DNA of 39,225 bases, taken from positions 1-39,225 of the forward strand of contig JABFXP010000567.1 of NCBI GenBank assembly GCA_013361685.1, written 5' to 3'. Positions within the stretch are counted from its first letter, which is position 1; each line of letters starts with the position of its first letter. Positions 34,544 through 39,225 of this stretch are shown here, in pieces. Origin of the DNA: Catenulispora sp. GTDB taxonomy: Bacteria > Actinomycetota > Actinomycetes > Streptomycetales > Catenulisporaceae. Made by a program: the position numbers and the translations under genes. The notes under the pieces are model-generated. The model saw only the letters and a list, made by a program, of their open reading frames with translations, was not told where the DNA came from and ran no database searches.

Positions 34544-35329
34544 ATGACCGCCGCCACCGCCACCACTGCTGCTGACACCGCCGCTGCCGGCCTCGTCGCC
34601 ACCACGGCCGACGTCGACGCTGCCGCCGCCGCGGAGCCGAGCGCTCTGAAGCAGACCCTGACCCCGCTGGCCGTCGACATCGCGCTCCCCCTCGGCGGCT
34701 ACTACCTGCTGCACAGCGGGTTCGGCGTCGGCACCGCCGCGGCCCTGGCGCTGACCAGCGTGGTGCCCGCGGCCCGCGCGATCGCGAGCCTCGCGGTCAA
34801 GCGCGAGGCGAACACCCTCGCCACGCTGATGCTCACGGTGAACCTGGCGGCGATCGCGCTCACCTTCGTCTCGGGCAGCGCGCGGCTGATGACGGCCAAG
34901 GACTCGGCGGTCAGCAGCGTCATCGCGCTGGGGATCCTGTGGTCGGTGCGGGCCGGCAAGCCGGCGATGACCGCGGGCCTGAAGCCGTTCGTCACCAAGG
35001 GGAACGCGCAGCGCATCGCCGCCTGGGACGCCGCCCAGGGGGACGCGGCGTTCCGGGCCAAGGAGAACCTCTACAGCCTGATCTGGGGCGGCGCGCTGCT
35101 CACCGAGTGCCTGGCGCGGCTGGTCGGCGCGTTCACGCTGGCACCCTCGACGATGGCGTGGCTGGGCACGGTGCTGCTGCTGGCGGCGATCGGCGGGGCG
35201 TGCGTGCTCGGCGGCGCGGCGGTGGAGCCGATCGAGAAGCTGATCGAGGCGCGGCTCGCGGACGCCACGGCCGGCACCACCGCCGAGGCTGCCGCCTCCG
35301 GCATCCAGGCCGGACTCACAGACCACTGA
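34544..35329 (+). CDS. VC0807-like integral membrane protein
   Basis: A 261-residue protein. An Ala/Thr-rich N-terminus (about 35 residues) is followed by several hydrophobic segments: VDIALPLGGYYLLHSGFGVG, ALALTSVVPAARAI, TLMLTVNLAAIALTFVSG, NLYSLIWGGALLTECLARLVGAF and MAWLGTVLLLAAIGGACVLGG. The motif SVVPAARAIASLA plus a later SGSARLMTAKDS fits the VC0807-like group. The function of that group is unknown. GGGGAGGA lies 7 bases before the ATG. It is the probable target of the divergent TetR. Confidence 0.7.
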   Translation: MTAATATTAADTAAAGLVATTADVDAAAAAEPSALKQTLTPLAVDIALPLGGYYLLHSGFGVGTAAALALTSVVPAARAIASLAVKREANTLATLMLTVNLAAIALTFVSGSARLMTAKDSAVSSVIALGILWSVRAGKPAMTAGLKPFVTKGNAQRIAAWDAAQGDAAFRAKENLYSLIWGGALLTECLARLVGAFTLAPSTMAWLGTVLLLAAIGGACVLGGAAVEPIEKLIEARLADATAGTTAEAAASGIQAGLTDH

Positions 35330-35330
35330 T

Positions 35331-35342
35331 ACGATATATCGT
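35331..35342. promoter_or_regulatory. Perfect palindrome upstream of the glycosidase-like gene
   Basis: ACGATATATCGT is a 12-base perfect palindrome directly after the previous stop codon and 48 bases before the next start. Flanking GA and TC extend the symmetry after one mismatch. It is AT-rich against a GC-rich background. It resembles PadR/GntR-type operators, but no such regulator is encoded nearby. It may also overlap a -10 (GATATA or TATATC). Confidence 0.55.
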
Positions 35343-35390
35343 TTCCGAAGGTCCAGCTGGCCACCTCACGCGGACACCACGGAGGACATC

Positions 35391-36395
35391 ATGCGCGGCA
35401 AGGGCATCAACTACGACACCGGCTTCTTCCCCGGCGGCACCGACTCCCGCCCGGACTTCGCACCGGAGACCGCCCGCAAGGAACTCCGGATCATCGCCGA
35501 GGACCTGCACTGCACGGCGGTCCGGATCTCCGGCGCGGTCCCGGAGCGTCTGGAGGCCGCCGCCCGCGCCGCCGCCGACGCCGGGCTGGAGGTGTGGTTC
35601 GCCCCCTTCCCCTGCGAGCTGACGCGCGAGGAGCTGCTCGAGTACCTCGTCGACTGCGCGCGGCGCGCCGAGCAGATCCGCGCGACCGGGGCCGAGGTGG
35701 TCTTCGTCGCGGGCTGCGAGACCTCGCTGTTCTGCCCCGGCTACTTCGACGGCGACGACACCTACGCGCGGATCAGCACTCTTACCAACGGCGGCCCGGC
35801 GCTGTGGAGCGACTTCCCGCAGATCCTGGGCCGGCTGAGCAACTACCTGGCCGAGGCCGCCGCGGCGGTCCGCGAGCACTTCCACGGCAAGGTCACGTAC
35901 GCCGCCGGGCCGTGGGAGTCCATCGACTGGGAGCCGTTCGACTTCGTCGCCGTGGACGCCTACCGCGACGTGAACAACCGGGACAGTTACCGGGAGCACG
36001 TCGCGGATTTCTTCAAGCACGGCAAGCCCGTGGTGGCCACCGAGTACGGCTGCACGACGTTCGTCGGCGCGGGCGACCGCGGCGGGCTGGGCTGGGCGAT
36101 CCTGGACCACTCGCAGGAGCCGCCGATGGTCGCCGGGGACTATCTGCGCAGCGAGGACGAGCAGGTCTCGTACTTCACGGAGCTCTTCGACGTGTTCGAG
36201 CAGACCGGTTTCGACAGCGCCTTCTGGTTCACCTTCGCCACCTACCTGGCCCGCCACGACGAGGGGGACCCGCGCAAGGACCTGGACCTCGCGGCGTACG
36301 GGGCGGTGAAGATGACCGGGCCCGACACGCCGGAGCTGAACTGGAAGCCGAAGAAGGTCTTCCACGCGATCGCGGAGCGCTACGCGAAGCCCTGA
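35391..36395 (+). CDS. Glycosidase-like TIM-barrel protein
   Basis: A 334-residue protein without a signal peptide. The pattern suggests a clan-A glycoside-hydrolase fold: KGINYDTGF at strand 1, CTAVRISG, LEVWFAPFP, and VVFVAGCETSLF. YAAGPWESIDW could carry the acid/base Glu, and VVATEYGC the nucleophile Glu. Proteins of this type are, as I recall, often labelled abortive phage infection proteins in actinobacteria, without evidence visible here. It follows the membrane-protein gene by 61 bases but has its own palindrome, so it may be regulated separately. Confidence 0.65.
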   Translation: MRGKGINYDTGFFPGGTDSRPDFAPETARKELRIIAEDLHCTAVRISGAVPERLEAAARAAADAGLEVWFAPFPCELTREELLEYLVDCARRAEQIRATGAEVVFVAGCETSLFCPGYFDGDDTYARISTLTNGGPALWSDFPQILGRLSNYLAEAAAAVREHFHGKVTYAAGPWESIDWEPFDFVAVDAYRDVNNRDSYREHVADFFKHGKPVVATEYGCTTFVGAGDRGGLGWAILDHSQEPPMVAGDYLRSEDEQVSYFTELFDVFEQTGFDSAFWFTFATYLARHDEGDPRKDLDLAAYGAVKMTGPDTPELNWKPKKVFHAIAERYAKP

Positions 36396-36412
36396 GACTG
36401 CGGAGACGACAA

Positions 36413-36445
36413 AGCGCGCCGGTCCCGACCCGGGATCGGCGCGCT
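36413..36445. terminator. Bidirectional terminator between convergent genes
   Basis: AGCGCGCCG (36413-36421) pairs with CGGCGCGCT (36437-36445), and TCCC with GGGA inside. The loop is GACCC and one G-T pair is needed. Flanked by AAA on the left and CTT on the right, it can serve both convergent genes. Confidence 0.75.
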
Positions 36446-36462
36446 CTTCGCGTCCGGCGGGC

Positions 36463-37218
36463 TTACTGCGGCTGCTGCTGCATCTGCTGCAGGGCGTTGT
36501 CGATCTGCGCCTTGCCGGGCCGGATCCAGGAGTCGGTGGTGGCGACGACCGCGAGCTGCTGGAGGTCGAAGGCGCCGTAGCGGGGCGCGATCTTGACGTC
36601 GATCTCCTTGTCCGCCTGGGTCAGCACCCGCATCACCCCGGCGCCCAGGACCTGACCGGTGGTCGGGTCCTGCAGGTTCGGCGACACCTTGAGCTTGGCC
36701 GCCTCGGCGGAGACGACCGCCTCGACCAGCACCTGCTGCCGCACGAACATCGGCACCGTGGCGGGGCTCAGCAGCGTGTCGTGGTACTGCTGCGACTTGG
36801 CGAACGCCAGGGCCACCGCCTCGTTGTCGCTGCCGTGGAAGGTCGGGCCGAGCGCGGACCGGGTCTCCTCGACCAGCGTGGCGGTGAGCTTGGCGTCGGC
36901 GTCCGGGCCCACGGTCAGCCCGAGGTCGTCGGCGGCTTTCTGCCACAGCGCCTGCTGCACCCGCAGACCGATCTGGGCCTTGGCGGTGTTCGCCCGCTCC
37001 TGGTCGGTGGTGCCGCCGGGCTGCACGAGCTTGTTGGCCTCGCTCATGGTGATGTAGGAGGCGACCTCGCTTTGCACATCCCGGTCAGAGGTGCGCTGGC
37101 CCTGCACCACCACCGCGGCCCCGGCCTGCATCGGACCGCCGCAGGCGGTGGTGGCCAGCGCCGCGGCGCCGCCGAGGACGATGACGGTGGCGAGACGGAC
37201 GGAGCGGGCGTGGATCAC
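36463..37218 (-). CDS. SurA-N-domain-like lipoprotein
   Basis: A 251-residue exported protein. The N-terminal signal (ARSVRLATVIVLGGAAALATTAC) ends in a weak lipobox, TTAC, giving a possible lipid-modified Cys near residue 26. The domain after it begins GAAVVVQGQRTSDRDVQSEV, like the SurA N-terminal chaperone domain, and is helical to the Gln-rich C-terminus. No PPIase domain is present. GTG 37218 is chosen because AGGAAGG lies about 9 bases before it; a further start 33 bases upstream would delay the signal. A periplasm-like folding helper is likely. Confidence 0.78.
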   Translation of the reverse strand: MIHARSVRLATVIVLGGAAALATTACGGPMQAGAAVVVQGQRTSDRDVQSEVASYITMSEANKLVQPGGTTDQERANTAKAQIGLRVQQALWQKAADDLGLTVGPDADAKLTATLVEETRSALGPTFHGSDNEAVALAFAKSQQYHDTLLSPATVPMFVRQQVLVEAVVSAEAAKLKVSPNLQDPTTGQVLGAGVMRVLTQADKEIDVKIAPRYGAFDLQQLAVVATTDSWIRPGKAQIDNALQQMQQQPQ

Positions 37219-37262
37219 GGTGCTGAACCTTCCTGGCGGCACTTCAGGCACATCAGATCAAC

Positions 37263-38597
37263 TCAGATCGACACCGCATCGTAGCGTTCCGCCACCGCGT
37301 TTGTGGAGTGGATCACAGCAAGATCACCGGCGCCCGCGAGCACCCGCTTGAGCAATCGGGGCTGCACGCCCGCCATGACCCCGCACGACGCGGCGGTCGC
37401 GCCCCACAACAGCGCGGGCCCCGACGCGCCGATCAGCCACGCGGCGGCCAGCGGGGCCAGCACCGTGGCGACGCCCCAGCTGAGGCCGTAGACCGCGAGA
37501 TACCGCGCCGAGGCCGCGGCCGGTGCCAGCTCGCTGACCGCTGCGAAGGAACGACCCATCACCAGGACGTTGCCCAGGCTGTAGAGGGCGGTCGGGAGGA
37601 CGAGAGTGGGCAGCGTGTGGGCGAGCGCGTAGCCGAGCAGGCCGGTGCCCATGAGCAGGTAGCCGAGGACGAAGGTGGCCGAGTGCGAGAGGGCGGTGAC
37701 CGGGGCCGCGCGCAGGATCGGCCGGGTGAGGACGAGCGTCGCGGTGGAGGCTGCCATGAGCAGGCCGGCGTCGGCCGGTTGGAGGCCGACCTCGGCGAGG
37801 GAGAGGGGGAGCGCGACCAGGAACAGCATCGAGATCAGGGCGAAGACGGTGCCGGAGGCGGTGAGAGTGAGCAGTGCGCGGTCGTGCCAGGGGGAGATGG
37901 AGATCTTGGGGTTCGGGGAGATCTTGGAGGCCGCAGAGGTCGCAGGGGCCGCGGAGGTCGCAGGGGGTGCGGCCGACGGCTCAGGCGCGACATCTGTCGT
38001 TCTCCTGGACCGGTTCCCGGCCAGGGGCAGCAGCCTGCCTCTCCCATCCGGCGCCAAAGCCAGCAGCATTATGGCCGCGCACGCGATGCCGGTCGCCGCG
38101 TCGACGACGAACAGCCACCGCAGGCTCCAGCGCCCCACGACGTCGGCGATCAGCCCGGCGCCGAGGCTGCCGACGGCGATCGCGGTGGTGAGCAGCCCGA
38201 AGGCGCAGGCCCGGTCGGCGGCGGGCACCGCGTCCGCGATCAGGGACTGGCTCGGCGGCTCGAAGAGTTCGAAGGCCAGGCCCAGCAGGATCGCGCAGAC
38301 CGTCGCGGTCGCCAGGTCCGGCGCCGCCGCCAGCCCGAGCTGGGCCGCCGCGCAGCCCAGCAGACCGGCGACAATCGTGCGCCGCCGGCCCCAGCTGTCG
38401 GCCAGCCGGCCGCCGAGCAGCCGGCTGGGGATGGTCGCCGCGCCGAAAACGGCCGAGACGACACCCGCGAGCGCCAGCCCGGCGCCGAAACCGTCAGCCA
38501 GCAGCACCGTCAGGAACGCCAGCGAGAAGCCGCCGAGCTGGTTCACCGCGCGAGCCAGGACCAGCACCCGCACCGACGTCGGCAGTCGCCCCGCCAT
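37263..38597 (-). CDS. MFS transporter
   Basis: A 444-residue major facilitator with about twelve helices in two halves. The loop 2-3 signature is GGRLADSWGRRR, and the N-half also contains FELFEPPSQSLIADAVP. A central Ala/Pro/Ser loop (about 200-240) separates the halves. The subgroup resembles drug:H+ antiporters. It is divergent from the CGNR regulator with 65 bases to its nearest plausible start, so regulation by it is plausible. The substrate is unknown. Confidence 0.9.
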   Translation of the reverse strand: MAGRLPTSVRVLVLARAVNQLGGFSLAFLTVLLADGFGAGLALAGVVSAVFGAATIPSRLLGGRLADSWGRRRTIVAGLLGCAAAQLGLAAAPDLATATVCAILLGLAFELFEPPSQSLIADAVPAADRACAFGLLTTAIAVGSLGAGLIADVVGRWSLRWLFVVDAATGIACAAIMLLALAPDGRGRLLPLAGNRSRRTTDVAPEPSAAPPATSAAPATSAASKISPNPKISISPWHDRALLTLTASGTVFALISMLFLVALPLSLAEVGLQPADAGLLMAASTATLVLTRPILRAAPVTALSHSATFVLGYLLMGTGLLGYALAHTLPTLVLPTALYSLGNVLVMGRSFAAVSELAPAAASARYLAVYGLSWGVATVLAPLAAAWLIGASGPALLWGATAASCGVMAGVQPRLLKRVLAGAGDLAVIHSTNAVAERYDAVSI

Positions 38598-38662
38598 GGC
38601 GCCCTCCCCGCGTGACCGATGAATCCACTATCGTTGGTCACATCACCGTAGGCCCACAGGAA

Positions 38663-39225
38663 GTGACCGGTCAAGTGCTGTTCGACAGTCACGTAGAACT
38701 GCTGCTGGACGCCGCCGTCTCCTTCGTGAACGACCTCACCGACGGCGAGCGCCGCGGCCGGCCCTTCACCGCGCCGCGCGGCCCGGAGCTGCCCGCCGCC
38801 GCCCGCCGCGCCGTCCCGGAGACCGCACGCAAGCTGCCCGACGTCCTGCCGGTCGACGACGCCGAACACCTCTCCCACGCCGCCGCGGTGATGCGCGGCG
38901 TATTCGAGGCGATGGAGGAGGGCCGCGCCGACGACGCCGCCGCCGCGGTGAACCGCCTCCTGCTGGAAACCGGCGCCCGGCCCCAGCTGGACCGCGTCCC
39001 CGGCGAGCCGTGGGCCGTCCACTTCCATGGCTCCGACGACTCTTACGGCATCGGCTGGACCGCCGGCTGCGCCACCGCCCTTGCGCTGGCCGTGGGCAGC
39101 GAACTGGCCGGCCGTCTCGGCGTGTGCCGGGCTCCGCACTGCGACCGCGTCTACGTCGACATGTCGAAGAACTCGGTCCGCCAGTTCTGCTCAGCCGCCT
39201 GCCAGAGCCGCGTGAAGGCGGCGGC
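38663..39225 (+). CDS. CGNR zinc-finger / ABATE-domain regulator, 3' end cut off
   Basis: The visible 187 residues include an N-terminal ABATE-like domain (LLLDAAVSFVNDLTDGERRG). The C-terminal CGNR zinc-finger pattern is CRAPHCDRVYVDMSKNSVRQFCSAAC, given here as CxxxxC, YVDMSKN and FCSAAC. The window ends inside the finger's last helix. These are putative stress-related DNA-binding regulators. The start is unsure: GTG at 38612, 38663 or 38675 are all in frame. TATCGT at 38629-38634 could be the -10, which argues against 38612. Confidence 0.8.
   Translation, partial: MTGQVLFDSHVELLLDAAVSFVNDLTDGERRGRPFTAPRGPELPAAARRAVPETARKLPDVLPVDDAEHLSHAAAVMRGVFEAMEEGRADDAAAAVNRLLLETGARPQLDRVPGEPWAVHFHGSDDSYGIGWTAGCATALALAVGSELAGRLGVCRAPHCDRVYVDMSKNSVRQFCSAACQSRVKAA

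Overview
The window is high-GC DNA with strong G/C third-codon bias, GTG starts, ATGA/GTGA stop-start overlaps, several probably leaderless genes, and actinobacterial families (ABC-F ATPases, HisKA_3/LuxR two-component pairs, CGNR zinc finger, DUF885, FtsB next to enolase). It looks like a chromosomal segment of an actinomycete of Streptomyces or Catenulispora type. Genus cannot be fixed from the sequence alone. No phage, insertion sequence, CRISPR or rRNA is visible.

Layout. 1-1782: end of a YbjQ-family gene, a repeat-bearing spacer, a small membrane protein, thymidine kinase and tRNA-Ser(UGA). 1908-7055: the most unusual part. A 22-residue hydrophobic peptide gene with a near-perfect Shine-Dalgarno, a PaaK/LuxE-like adenylating enzyme and a nine-helix membrane protein with presenilin/signal-peptide-peptidase motifs (YD, GLGD, PAL-like) read leftward. 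A HTH-NB-ARC-TPR regulator is divergent from them. Two tandem hairpin repeats separate the peptide gene from the enzyme gene. I read this as a candidate peptide-signalling module, comparable in logic to streptococcal Rgg-SHP-Eep but built from unrelated parts. 7081-8603: SDR and TetR genes with a palindromic operator. 8722-10531: an ABC-F ATPase behind a nine-codon leader ORF and an intrinsic terminator, which looks like attenuation control. 10608-12931: GT39-like membrane glycosyltransferase and a membrane-anchored protein of unknown function. 13067-19976: MacA-like fusion protein, MacB-type ATPase and permease, DUF5666 protein, and OmpR-type regulator with its kinase, all closely packed. 20081-22035: acyl-CoA-synthetase-like enzyme with a duplicated 3' end, and a small unknown gene.

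22192-29312: two paralogous NarL-type two-component systems flank ftsB, enolase and a Clp-N/HTH protein. 29326-32645: DUF885 hydrolase, a proline-rich membrane-anchored protein and TatA. 32736-36395: MazG and a TetR regulator, divergent from a VC0807-like membrane protein and a glycosidase-like TIM-barrel protein. 36463-39225: SurA-like lipoprotein, MFS transporter and a CGNR zinc-finger regulator cut by the window end.

Most genes outside 1908-7055 are ordinary chromosomal functions. Family calls come from reading motifs, since no database search was possible. The link between peptide, ligase, protease and regulator is inferred from gene order, overlap and precedent.
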